64,000 nucleotides of DNA from Lichenostomus cassidix (Eukaryota; Chordata; Aves; Passeriformes; Meliphagidae), in the NCBI GenBank assembly GCA_008360975.2, contig CM039182.1, forward strand, positions 106,568,443 to 106,632,442, given 5' to 3'. The translations under genes were made by a program, and so were the position numbers. The notes below the pieces were generated by a model, which was not told where the DNA came from, did not search any database, and worked only from the letters and a program-made list of their open reading frames with translations. Shown here in pieces: positions 1 through 12,379 of this stretch. Every line of letters begins with the position of its first letter. The first letter of the stretch is position 1.

Positions 1-1214
1 AAAGTAATTTTTATTTTTATTATTTTTTTCTTTGAAATACAAGAAAGAGCAGCTTTTTTTTTATTTGTATTTAGTTTCTATTTTGAGAAAATTATACTTG
101 CAACTAAAAATCATTCTGAAGGTTTTGAAATTAATTCAACTTTAAGCTATTTAATCATTATTCTTCTGGGATGTTAAAAACCCTCACATCCTTACAAAAT
201 TATTTAAAACATCTTTACTATTACATTTTTCATTCTTTTTGAACTGTAAACTCTTGGCAGGAAAATAAGTGAATTTTTTTATGAAAGTAAATGTAGGTAA
301 TTGCATCTATTAGTGTTTACATAACTTCTCCTAGAGCCTTTCTTTGGACCACCTAGCTTGTGGGGCTTTTAAAAACTCGTTAAAGCTAAATTGCTTAAAA
401 TGAGTTATTTTTCCATCCATGCATCCCTCTCGGCTGAGAAAAAACATTCAACAGCGAGCATTTGACAGTACAGCCACCTTCCCCATTAACTGTCGACTAA
501 GACAAGAAAATTGAATTTTTGTCTGCTAAAGTTTAGGCAGCAGTTTCCTGGGTAGAACACCCTCAGCTGCTGTCAGATGCTCAGTTTCTCTGAGCTGCAG
601 AAGTGAGCTGGCATACCTATACCTGCTCATGACAGACAGCTCATCTGAGACAGAATGGCAGCAGGTTAGTTCCTCTAAGCAGTCAACAGAGCGATGGCAA
701 TAGCTTCACAAACACTGCTTAATTGTTATTCTGCTCCCAAAGGTGTTGTGGTTGATTGATACGCTAAAATTTCATTCTAGATGGTGATAAAAACCCCAAG
801 CTACCACACAATTCTATTTGCTATCCTTACCCAGCAAACGTTTTGCCCAACTCAGACTGTCAGCTCCATTTCTAATCACTGTACAAGTAACATTAAGCAA
901 ATGTGGCATTTGGAACACTTGATGCTTTCTACAAAAAATGCAGAAATCCTCACTTATTTCTCTTCCTCTCAATCTCAGGCACCAAGAGATGTATGTTTTG
1001 TCAAATATATCGCAAAAATCTACATCTAATAAAAACCTAATAATTTCAGTCATGTTACTGACCTGACTGGCAGAGAAGTGCAGTTTTGCTCGTTACTCAA
1101 ATATGTAAGAAAAAAAGCTAAACTTTGTCTTATGGAGAAAGTTCTTTATACCTAAACCCCTCTCCCCTCAAACATCAACTCTGATCTAATCTTATCAGTT
1201 TAAAAACTGATTAT

Positions 1215-1254
1215 TTATGTAAATAAACTGTTGAAAAACAGTTTATTTACATAA
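1215..1254. repeat. Perfect 18-bp inverted repeat with 4-nt loop
   Basis: The arms 1215-1232 and 1237-1254 are exact reverse complements, separated by GAAA. The sequence is AT-rich, in the CHST9 intron, and strong enough to form a hairpin in RNA or extruded DNA. No run of T follows it in a way that matters for eukaryotic termination. Confidence 0.9.
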
Positions 1255-2769
1255 GTGGAAAGTCAATCCCAGAACAGTCATGAGTACAGTTAAATAGGTA
1301 TCTCCTTCCCTCCTAAAAAAATATTATGGAAAAACAACATTCTCCAAGTTACTGTCAACACTTTGATAGGTACAAAGCTGAAGTGATACAATCAATTATT
1401 CCTGACTAGTTTTTGCTAAAGAAAAGCACAGAAGAGTACCAAAAATGTAAAAAAGTAGCCAGGATGTTCTGCTGAGCCATTCATCCATTAGTCACTTTTT
1501 TTATTTTATGATAAGTAAATAACATTCTCACAGGGACAGAAAGTGGAAAATGTTTTTTAGTGATCCAATGATAACACACTCTGGAGAATATTTCTATAGA
1601 ATTAAAGAGCATCATGGGAAAAATGTTACTAGGAATATCCAGTATTCAAGCTGGATTCCTCATCAGAGGAATCTCAGGGGAAAGGCATTAGTTAAGATGA
1701 CACTGTACAAACTGATGGTAGAAGGAATAATTCAGAGCTACTGGACACACCCCCAATCTAGAAGGCCTCTAAATTACAAAACACAAAGGGCAAAGAAAAT
1801 TCTCTGAATTATTATTATAGATTTCTCTTGTTTGTAGACTACTCTAAGCACTGTTTTCAGAGACAATATACAAAGCTTGAGAGAACTTTGGACCTGACCT
1901 GGTTTATTGTTTCTTCTTCTCTGCCAAAGAAAATTGGCTTCCTGAAGGTAGAAGTGACCTGATATGTCTGATGTGACAAAGGGTGATCACCTCGCTACCA
2001 CAACTGCTTGGCTCAAGTAGCATTTCTCTTGGAAATGTACCAGTTTCAGGTCTCTACCAGTCTGAACGCCACCCCTCACTGGTGTTCATGGCAGTCTGAG
2101 ACTAAGTCATTAGATCCTATAAACATTCCTCATTCAAAAATGTATTTATGATCCACTTGATTACACTGTCCTCCTATTCAGAGAAGAAAACACATAGCAG
2201 TGTGTTTTGGGTTTTTTTCTTGGACTAAACTTGTTGAATGTCACACCACCAAAATTATTTTAGCTCCTCTTCAGGCTCTGCCTTTCCCTCCTTTCCACCA
2301 TTTTTTCATTCCCCAGTTCACAGCATTACACCATTACAAGGCTTCCACACACAAATATTTACTGTTACTTTACATTAGATGTTTAGAGATAAGATTAGGC
2401 CTCATTCCCCCACAACAAATATTTTGTTTTATTAGTAACTGGAAAACACTCCTAGATAGGTACAGCTTCAAGTGGACATTTTTGATAATACAGTATTTGG
2501 CATTGCACAAAATGCAAACATATTTATTTGCTCAGTTTTATGGCTATTTTTTGAAGAACAAACTGTGACTCTCTGTAACAATATAACTACCTGAAACATT
2601 ACCTCTCTGCCCCAAACTCTTGTTGTGCAAGTGCACTACCACATCAGAGGAAAACATCAAAAGCCAAAGAAAAAGAATATTTAGAAAAAAAAGCAGGAAC
2701 AGACACTTAGGTGCTTGCAATTGGTCAGACTGCAGTGTTCCTCAAGCACATAAAAAATCTTTGTTAATT

Positions 2770-2795
2770 CTACTGATCACTTGTATGATCAGTAG
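2770..2795. repeat. 10-bp inverted repeat
   Basis: Arms CTACTGATCA (2770-2779) and TGATCAGTAG (2786-2795) are exact complements around a 6-nt loop. Chance is possible at this length. Confidence 0.7.
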
Positions 2796-3620
2796 AAGCA
2801 CCAGCATTCTCTGAAGCACAGATTTTTTGGCAAAGGGGGATCTTAACATGAGGAAGACAGTATTAATTTGCCGTAAAAGGAGATGCTATTCCTACAAATC
2901 CATCCATTTAAAAACACTACGAACTTCAGCTGCATTAGTTTCTTCCAGATATTTGGAGGGCAAGAAAAGAAATATCAGTGGGAACCGGAGTTCTGGAAAA
3001 ACCTGAAATGTCAGAAGTTTTCTCAAGGCTAAACCACAGTTTTGGCCACGATGCTCATAATGAATGGCTGATTGTGTGATGACAATCTTCTTTAGATCTT
3101 GTCACCAGAATATGATTTCATGATAGAGAATTTAACTAATGATTGATATACGAGAAACAACATAGTTAAAGGATGAAAACAGTTTAGCAGTAGGAGCTGC
3201 CTAGCAAGAGTCTGACAAAAGTAGAACACAATCATGAAAAGCATTAACATGTACAATAAATATGTAATAATGTAAAGTAAGTTTAGCACATTTCTTGCAA
3301 CAGAAGTAATAGTAGAAGTTAGAATTAAACATCTATGACTTACCCTCCTTTCCTATCATCAAGGATGCAGAAACCATTTGCTTTTCCTCGGCCATGTTTT
3401 TTTCATTTACTCCTATTTTTCTATGGCTTGCTTCAGGTAATAAACAGTAAGAAAGTAAATTTGTTAGTGAATGTGTCAGCTTCAAGAAACACATTATTGA
3501 ACAGAATGAACAAGAGGTTTTGATCCTTTCTTTGGTCCTTGGCCGCTCTGGAGAGATGGAACCGAAAAGGTGCTGTGCTACCAGCTCTAGAGTTAGATAT
3601 TCTGGCAGCCCTCTGACCCA

Positions 3621-3660
3621 GGTGAAATACCTGGTCTTCAGGTGAAATACCTGGTCTTCA
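3621..3660. repeat. Exact 20-bp tandem duplication
   Basis: The 20-mer GGTGAAATACCTGGTCTTCA occurs twice back to back with no difference. Each copy contains CAGGTGAAATACCTG-like symmetry with its left neighbour base. Identical copies point to a recent local duplication. Confidence 0.95.
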
Positions 3661-6600
3661 TCACCAAATGAATGCTGAAAGGATAGCAAAATTTTCATAA
3701 TAAATATCTGCCTTCCCCCAGGTAATTAATGTGATTGCCTTAGGAGGATACTAGACCACATGGATTAGATAATTTAAAATACCAATATTAACCTCTAACT
3801 TTCCAGAAAGTCAGTTATTAATTTGTGTGTTCATTAGTCACCACAGACTAAATTTTGCTTAGACTGCTTCCCAACTGTCATTCAACAGTATTTTATTTGC
3901 AGAATATTAATACCAGCTGTCCAATATGCACATTTTAGTAGCTGGAGAGTCAAGGCTGAGTCTTCTTGCTGATAATACCTTGAACTCACCTGTCAGTCAC
4001 AGCACCTGGCAGCTTTATCTGCATTATATTTATATGTACATCAGTCCTAAACCTGATGCCAATAGAGTTTTGTTATATTGCATGATCAATCATAACTTAA
4101 GTGGTAGCACACCTCAGCTATTTGCAGATTAATTCCACCAGAAAGGAATTTCTGCTCAAAGGTTAAATAAATCATGAACTATTTATACCTCACTGCAACC
4201 ACCTCAGCCTACGTAAACCCAGTCTCATCTGCCTCTTCATCTTCAAAATAGACACGCTGAAGTGGAAAGATTGTAACAGAAAAGAAGTAGGGTGAAATTA
4301 ATTTTGCCATCTGTAAGAGGATAAAGCAAATTTTAAAAAAATCCCCAAAGTCCATATTATTTGTTATATTTTACATATACTTTGTGCTGGTCCCCTCCCA
4401 TGAAACTAATTTGAAATCCAGGAGCAAAGCCAGGGTTTTTTTTTAGATGTTTTTCATTGCCTTCTACCTGCCATTAGACTGCAATAGCAAATCTTTCACA
4501 TAAAATTGCGCAGTGGAAGAAGAAAACTCATAAAATAATTATTGGGAAAAAAAAATTAGTGGTTTTTTTTACAGTTTGTTGCTTCATTGGATATAATTTA
4601 ATCGGGGGCCAGTCAGCCAACTCTCACTCTAATGATTCTGATCCTACAAGTAATTTCTTTAGTGATTAGGAGTCTATTCATATCAAATGGACTTTATTAT
4701 TGCATTAATAATTCAGCAGCTCCCACTGCAAAAGGGTAAAAAAGATAAAAACACATCCAAGTAAATTTCCATCCTTCTACTAGCCTGTCTGACCTGCTTC
4801 TTTTCCTCCCCTCACAGAACATGACAGATTTGGTTCTTCCCCAGTGTCAGAATTTTACATATTTGATGACCTCTTTGAGGACTGCTGGTAGGCAGAAAAG
4901 GTTAGATAACTTGAGAATCTTATACTCCCATGGAAATTTCAGTTTCTAAGGAAAACAAATATCTGTCACCTTTATTAACAACTGTTCTGTAGAGCTACTT
5001 AGCTTGAGCATTTCCAAATAGTTTATAAATCAAGCTGAAGTTCATGAAAAGTCTTGATTCTTTGGCCCGACATCAAGAACAGAACTGCTTTCAGGAAAGT
5101 GCACCATAATTCTTGACTGCAAGTACAGAACCGTCTTAAGGCATTGACATTTAATTAATTATATGAATAATGTTTAAAGTAACAGGCTGCATTTTACGCA
5201 CAATTCAAATGTCATGACCTGTGTCAACAGATTGTAGCCCATTAGTTCTCAGCAGTGGACAAGGCATGCTGTGCATTAATGAATCTTTAATGAGAGCAAG
5301 AAAGATCCAAAACAAAAAAAATCCCCAAAAATAAAATTATTGCATCTATGTATTTTCCTAATTCACTCGAAAAGTGACGTGTAACATTCCAATATACTGT
5401 AGTATGTTTTTTAATGCAATAACATTATCACAATAGATTGCACTGCATTACTTCGCCACTAAGTGTTTTTCCAGGAATAAAAAAAATGATTTTGCATAGA
5501 TGAGTGGAACAGAAAGTGAAATTCTATTTACCCAGTTCTATTAAGCTTTTTCTAACGAAAGATTTTTCTTCTCTGTCATTGTTGTAAGGCCAAAGTCAAG
5601 AAGAACACATTTGGAAAGTAATAGGTTTCAAGGATGTCTGGGGACCATCAACCCCTGCATGAGAGCAGTAATGCACTTCTTATACAAAACACTTTCCCAC
5701 CTTTACCATCCTCCAAAAGTACAGTATGGTTATGCAAAGTCAAAGTAACCTCTCATGACAAACACCTCTGAACAACAGAAAAATTATGGGGCTATGGCAG
5801 GAAAAACTGTTTTCTTCTTTTCCTGGCAAGAAAAAGATATTTTAAAAAATTTAAGCAAGAATATAAAGTATGAACAACTGTCTTTGCAAACAATGTTTAC
5901 TATACTTATTATTTCCTGCGAGACATATTTTCTTTCCTTAACAGAGCTATTTTGTGGATGAATGGCAAAGCATCAGGCACTGATATGTTCCTGTTTAGTG
6001 CAACTGAATGTTTGCAGCTGCAGCTAACAGAACTCATGCACCGCATCTCCCTAGCTGGCCATAATCAAAACCAAACACCTCCAAACCCTCATTTCTCTTG
6101 CATATAATTTACTGAGAGGCAATATGCCCATACCCAGGGCCCAACTACATAACTCTAAACAGCCCCAAGTTCACTTGAGCTGTTCCTAAGCACATGCTTG
6201 TATTAGGCCTAGATGACAACCTATCTGTCACAGAAAGTATTGCAAACCTTTAACAGCTTCTCCCTCCATCTATGCCCTTACACAGGCACATACAGCTGGG
6301 CAAATTCTATTGTTGGTCTATAATTAGTACTGAAATGACCTGCTCCATTCCAATCACATTGAATATAAAATCAGTTAACACCTCGTCTTTCACCTGGCAC
6401 TTACCCACAGTAAAATTTAATATTGGTTCTGATTATTAACCTTAGGCTGCTGATCTTCAGTTACTTTCCTGGATGTTACCCAGTGTCTATGACATGCAGA
6501 AGACATCCCCTGAGGTGCATGTCAAGATTTGTGGCTATGAGGCCATCAACTGTTATGTTCTAGAGAAATAAAATTCTTTGCAAGGAGACAAGCTTTGCCT

Positions 6601-6796
6601 CGCTATCTCTGTTACTTAAGAAACTTAATTTTCCAAAGCCAATGACTTTCTTAAGAGAGTTCCTCCCCTCCTTCCCCCTTCATTGTATGCTTGGCTCATA
6701 GGAGTTTTTGTCCATGGGAACTGAACTCCTTATAACCATTGATTCAACACTGTTTCCCACCCCTGCCATTCCAGAAGCTTCTGTGCTGCAGCATCC

Positions 6797-6862
6797 CCAA
6801 ACAACAGAAAAAAAACCCCAACCAACCAATCAACCAAAAAACCCAACCAAACAAAAAAGAAA
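6797..6862. repeat. A/C-rich low-complexity tract
   Basis: An irregular run of A-runs and CCAA units on the plus strand, nearly free of T and G. In CHST9 sense RNA it would be U/G-rich. It is followed 35-75 nt later by an opposite tract of G5-T9 and long T runs (6900-6938), so the two can pair partially. Confidence 0.8.
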
Positions 6863-6899
6863 CACTGCTCATCTGGAAAACTGTAATATTGTCCAAGTT

Positions 6900-6938
6900 C
6901 TGGGGGTTTTTTTTTGGTGGCTTTTTTTTTTTTTTTTG
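6900..6938. repeat. T-rich tract with G5 and GGTGG interruptions
   Basis: The plus strand reads a TGGGGG block, then T9, GGTGGC and a T run of about 15. Part of it is complementary to the A8-C4 block at 6808-6820 in the preceding A/C-rich tract. Confidence 0.8.
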
Positions 6939-8865
6939 TAAATTAGAATATTATGGAACTGTAAACAGAAAAATTACTATTACCATTCTAAAAAAAAAAA
7001 GTAAGAAAGAAAGATATCTATCATTCCTCAAATATTTTGATAACTCATGTCATTGTCCCTTGTCAATGGTGCCAAAAAAAAAAAATCTGTGCCTACTCAG
7101 CCTGATTTTGCTAGAGCTATGAGCTGTGAATCCCTGCCAGGATTGTTTGATAGACAGTTGAGTGGTCAATATAAACAATCATTTGAAACAACAAAGCTGT
7201 GAGGAGAAATCATACTTGCTATCCGGTATCACACAGGATTAATAGAGGTCAGTGACAGTCTTGGATGTTGTTACCATGGGGATGCTCTCAAGTGATAAGG
7301 AAACAATTTTTGGTGAATATGAGTGGGAGTGGAAGCAGTGAGAGTTCCTAAAGAACCACTGTAGGCAATAATATTTTCAGGGTTGCACTTACTGCCGACT
7401 ATGGCTTTCCAGGCAGTACAGGAGGCTGCTGCACATCTTCACTATATCAAGATCAAACCAATCAAAATCCAAAGCAAATGGATGTGTGTGATATTCTATT
7501 CCTTACCACTTTACATCAAGTGAGGCTCATACATGCCTGAGAATGGTTTCATCTATATGTAGGGCAATGCTTAAAATACAGCATATTTTGTGGTTTTCTT
7601 GAGTAATGAATATTTAGTGTTTTACAAAAAGAAGAGTCTTTAAGCTGATTTAATAACTGACCCTGACTCTTGATAGAAATGAGCAAATTTGGGGGTTTTG
7701 GAAGGGGCTTGTTGGCTTGTTTATTTTAGATTTTGTTGCTGTTTAAACACAGCATTTGATAGAACCCAAGTGTCTTGCTCTCCTTTGTGGCTGAAGACAG
7801 TGGCATTCACTCTCACACATATAGCCACAAGGCTCAAGGTTGGAGGAGCTGGGAAGAAAAACACTATATGCTGATGTGTCATGAATCTTCCCAGTTTCAA
7901 ACTGACAGATAGGAAATGCCTTCTACAGGAATTCTGTAGAATGTAGAAACATTCTTTTTCTCTGAATATGCTATTAATATAAATAAAAATACAAAAAGTG
8001 AGACACTTGTCTGAAGAAGTAGGGACCCAAACTTGAAAGCCCAGCCAATGTTCATGCTGCCGTGAAAGAATGATTGCACTTAAAAATAAAAAAACAAAAA
8101 TAAACCCAGGTTTTTTACATTAAAAAAAAAGAAAAAAAGTTAAAGGCACTTCTCTTCTTCCTTGAACCTTTTGCTCCTTGATACAAATAATGTTTTTTCT
8201 AGCGAAATAATACACATCATCTGTCAGAGATGAACCCGTTGTACACTGAAGTGGCTCTCATTATGTGAAACCTGTCAGCCTCCTGATCTTCAAATAGTTG
8301 TTTTACACGCATTGCAAGATGATCCAGAAATATCTCAAATTAATAACAATAACCTGTTGACAGTAAAATCAAATGAGTAAAATGGAAGAAAAAGACAGAA
8401 AGGAAGACTCTTGAGTGTGTATACAAAAAAGATTATTCCATATAAACTCATCTCCACATATCCCAATAGCTCACTGTGGTAAGAAGATAGGTTTCCATCT
8501 AAAATATTTCTCCTACCAGCAGTCTCTACTCCCACAAAAAGAAGGAAAATAAAGGGGATACTTAAAATAAATATATATGCATACCTATATGTATATACAC
8601 ACACTTAAAAGAAACACCAGAATTTCTAATTTAATTCCCGTAAGACACCAAAGGTTTCCCTTGGAATTGTGCAGAGACCACATCACATGTTTTAACAGGA
8701 CTGTTTGTAATCAAGCAACATATCAAAGCAGTTCAACATCAGACACAGAGGTAAGCAGCCTTAAATATACTCCAGCAGCAACCACTTGCTCTTCTGAAAA
8801 TGTGCAAGGAAAATGGAACAAGCCTGGAATAGAAAAACATTAATCTTTTCATCATCATTTCTAGG

Positions 8866-9273
8866 GAGTAAGTCCCATGAGGAGTGGCTGAGGGAGATGG
8901 GGTTGTTTATCCTGGAGAAAAGGAGGCTCAGGGGTGACCTTACCACTCTTTACAACTGCCTTAAAGGAGGCTGTAGCCAGGTGGGCTTTGGCCTCTTCTC
9001 CCAGGCAATAAGTGACAGGATGAGAGGGCATGGCCTCCAGCTGAACCAGGGGAGGTTCAGGTTGGACATCATGAATAATTTATTCACAGAAAGGGTATTT
9101 TAGCATTGGAACTTACTGCCCTGGGAGGCAGTGAAGTCATCATCCTTGGAGGTGTTCAAGAAACAACTGGATATGGAATTTAGTTAAACTATGGCTTTAT
9201 TGACAAAGTAGTTATTAGTCAAAGGTTGAACTTGATGATCTTGTAGGTCTTTTCCAACCCAAATGATTCTGTG
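8866..9273 (+). mobile_element. CR1 LINE, 3' fragment
   Basis: The plus strand matches the remembered avian CR1 3' end: the tail end of ORF2, the 3' UTR and a terminal AATGATTCTGTG. A conceptual frame from 8876 keeps CR1 ORF2 C-terminal blocks such as [20 protein letters not shown] and [15 protein letters not shown] before a stop near 9101. The copy is truncated at its 5' end, as is usual for CR1, so it has no reverse-transcriptase domain and cannot move on its own. It lies antisense inside the CHST9 intron. Subfamily not assigned. Confidence 0.93.
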
Positions 9274-11869
9274 CTCTCAATTTTTTTTCTACTGTTACCT
9301 CTAAATGATGAGTTGCCAGGTGGAGAATACCTCTCCATCCTTCTTGCTTTGTAAGAGTGTGTGTTTGCCTTAAATGGTACTGCATCATACAATCCATGCC
9401 CAGAAGAGACAAGACTGCAGGGCTGTACTGCCTGAATGACAAACTTTTAAGGAAAGGACTTTCTGGAATTGAAGACATGCCACGAGCCAAAAGTTATTAA
9501 AACGACAACAATGGTGAACAATAACTGAAATCTGAACACTTCACTCAATGCTTGTTATAAAACTAAACAAAAGTTGGAAAACAATACAAAAATCATGTTT
9601 AAAAAAACCAAACAGAAAACATAGCCACTTAACAGAAAGAATAGCTGCTAAGGACCCTGTAAAATCACATTTCCGAATATCAGCTGTTCTAGTCTGAGGG
9701 TCTGACTAACCAGAAAACAGCGTGAAGAGCACCTATTACACATTTTGTATCTAATTCAACAGATCATTTTGAAAACACTGTTACTGTTACTCAGACTTTC
9801 CAGGAAGGAGTATATCCCGCTTCATAACTGTTTCAACATCAAGGCAAAAAACCCTCCAGGAGTAATTACAATGCAAATTTTCAAGTGAATTCAGTTATGT
9901 GCCCATAGATATAAGTTACAGCCCCCTCTTCTGAAAGTTATATTTGAAAATAGGCAAGAAAATGGGCAAGAAAAATGTCCTCAGTACAATTAAGCTATGT
10001 GCTACACCTTCCTAGAAGTGGACCTCTGTGGTCTAGGTACGAACAAGGTTGTGTGGGTTGTCAAAAACTTATACATAATAATACATGAAATGTCATCAGC
10101 TTCCACTCAAACATGAAATTGACTATGTAGCTGAGACGAGCCCCAAAACCTCATCCCATTTACTTTGTTTCATACCACCAGAATGTGAAAGCTGGAATTT
10201 CTTCTAATCCAGAAGAATTTCTAAAATTAAATGTGATTTAGCTATAGGAATGATAAAAGTAAGAACATCCTCAGAAACAGATAAATACAGCTTTAAGTGC
10301 TATATACTGCAATATGAAATTTTAACTTGCTTTTCTTAAAGCTTCTGGTGTTTGCAACTGCTAAAGACAGGGTCAGACTTCACAATCAGCAACTCAGAAA
10401 ACCATCTTCTCTTATGTTTAACTTTTACTTGTGTTTTAGACCATTATGGTTCGAGAAAATATCAATTTCCACCTGTTTCTTAATAGCTTTTTTCCTGCAA
10501 AGGCAATTGTTCTCTCCCTACAGGTTGCATGTACTGTAAGCTGGGGGAAAGGAAACCCATTCTATGCTATACACAGAAATTCACCTAATAAAATTTTGTA
10601 GCATTTCTGGGATTTCAATACCTCTGTAATTGTTCACCAAGCAGCATTTACTGATCCCATTGAATCCTCTTTCTTTTGTGCTTCAATCCAATAGTGGGGC
10701 AGATTTTTTACAAAAACAAAGAAACAGAAACACTTTACACAGAAGACACAGCATATTCCAGCCAGAAGGGTAAACCCTAAATGCACACAGACTCATTAGA
10801 ACAGCCTCATTAGTAGCTGCGCACTGTAAACCAGGAAAATTTGTTTGCCATACCAGTGATGTTCTCCAGCAGATTTAGGAAGACACACATAAATTACCTG
10901 GGGCTTTGACAACAGAAATATTTCAATGTTACTAGAAGAATTGAACTATTAATAATTAATAACCATTATTGAGCTGTGTTCTTTTCTCCTTTATTTACAA
11001 ACCTGTTTCCTACAAATATATTTCTTTAAGGAATTTTCTGAAGATTGTCTAGAAAAACTATGACTTCCATGAAACAGTTGCCTTTGCAATTCATTACATA
11101 TGAATTGTTCTTTAAGCCACATCAGTGTTTCTTCACTTAGACAAAGTTTAAATAAAAATCAACCCACAAAACCAACAAAGAATAAATATTATCAGGTGTA
11201 CACACACATTCGATTAATACTTAGAGTGTCAAGATATGGAAGAAAGTCACTCCATGGACTCCAGATAACTCACCAGATTACTAAAGGGCCCCAAAATATC
11301 CCTTGGATTACCAAGTCCGGCAAGGTGGGGAAAAAAACCCACCTGTTTATGCCAAGAAATATGTAGTATGGATACAGCCTGGATGGCTATAGCAATAGCA
11401 GACTAAACTATGAAAGCTCATGCTAAGACTTGCATGAAAGCTCATGAAATTTAAAACTTTGTGATTTTTATCTGAATTTTTATTTTGTTTCGTTACAAAA
11501 TGGTGACCCATACCTTGAGGAATGGGTATAAGGTCTGTGTCATGAAGCTACTCAGGAGGCAGATGCACAAAATTGCACATAGACTGCAGAGGGATGTCTG
11601 GGCAACCACTGATACTACAAAACTGATACCCTGCAAAGTGAGGAGAAAGCACACAGAAAAATCTCAGTATCCTTAGGGTGAGATACAAAACTGCTGGGAA
11701 AGAAGATGCAGAATTTTTCACCCTAGGGAACCAGAAATCTATGGGAGGGCAGTACAGCCCTTAATTAGTGGTACTACAGACTATTCTAAAATAGTCCTTC
11801 ATAATCATGGATTTATTAGGCACACTTCACAAAAAAAGAATTAGACAAACTTTGAGAGGAGGGAAAAAT

Positions 11870-11910
11870 CAACACACAGCAAAACCCCAACCAACCAACC
11901 CAACATACAG
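11870..11910. repeat. A/C-rich low-complexity tract
   Basis: AACCCC and CCAA units on the plus strand, of the same character and orientation as the tracts at 6.8, 15.0, 21.1 and 25.0 kb. Confidence 0.75.
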
Positions 11911-12346
11911 TTCTAATCTCAAAGATATTCTCAGATTATTTTATAGTAATCAGTCACACTAAATCACATCAGTCCCCCCTAAAAAGAAAGAGTTTTAAAG
12001 TACAAAAGTTGAATCCCTATCTTAAAACTCAAATTCATATCTCTAATATTGCAGGATTAAATTGCAAGTGTCCTTTGTGCCCCACAATTCCCTAATTCAG
12101 GTATAGAACTCAACATCAGCCCTGGAAGACCCAGCAGTTTGCTTCCCCTGAATAAGATTAACAGGGCTGGAAATTTCTAAGCATATAATAAATAGTAATT
12201 TCTTTTTAATCAGTGTCACAGTATTTGATGCTTTCACTGCATAATGCAAGACCATATGGAGAACTGTCAGGTAAAGCTGTAGGATCTAGTCAAATTCACA
12301 TCAAGCTTCATTCATGTATGTGAATTTATATACAAGTGAATATATT

Positions 12347-12379
12347 TATATATGGAGAACATGAAGTGCTCCATATATA
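12347..12379. repeat. 11-bp inverted repeat, AT-rich
   Basis: TATATATGGAG (12347-12357) is the exact complement of CTCCATATATA (12369-12379), with an 11-nt loop. It sits in a TA-rich stretch where such symmetry can arise by chance. Confidence 0.75.

Noticed and set aside
2200..2568. 122-codon plus-strand frame
   Set aside because: Phe/Leu/His-rich translation of AT-rich DNA with no domain recognised and no exon signals considered convincing.
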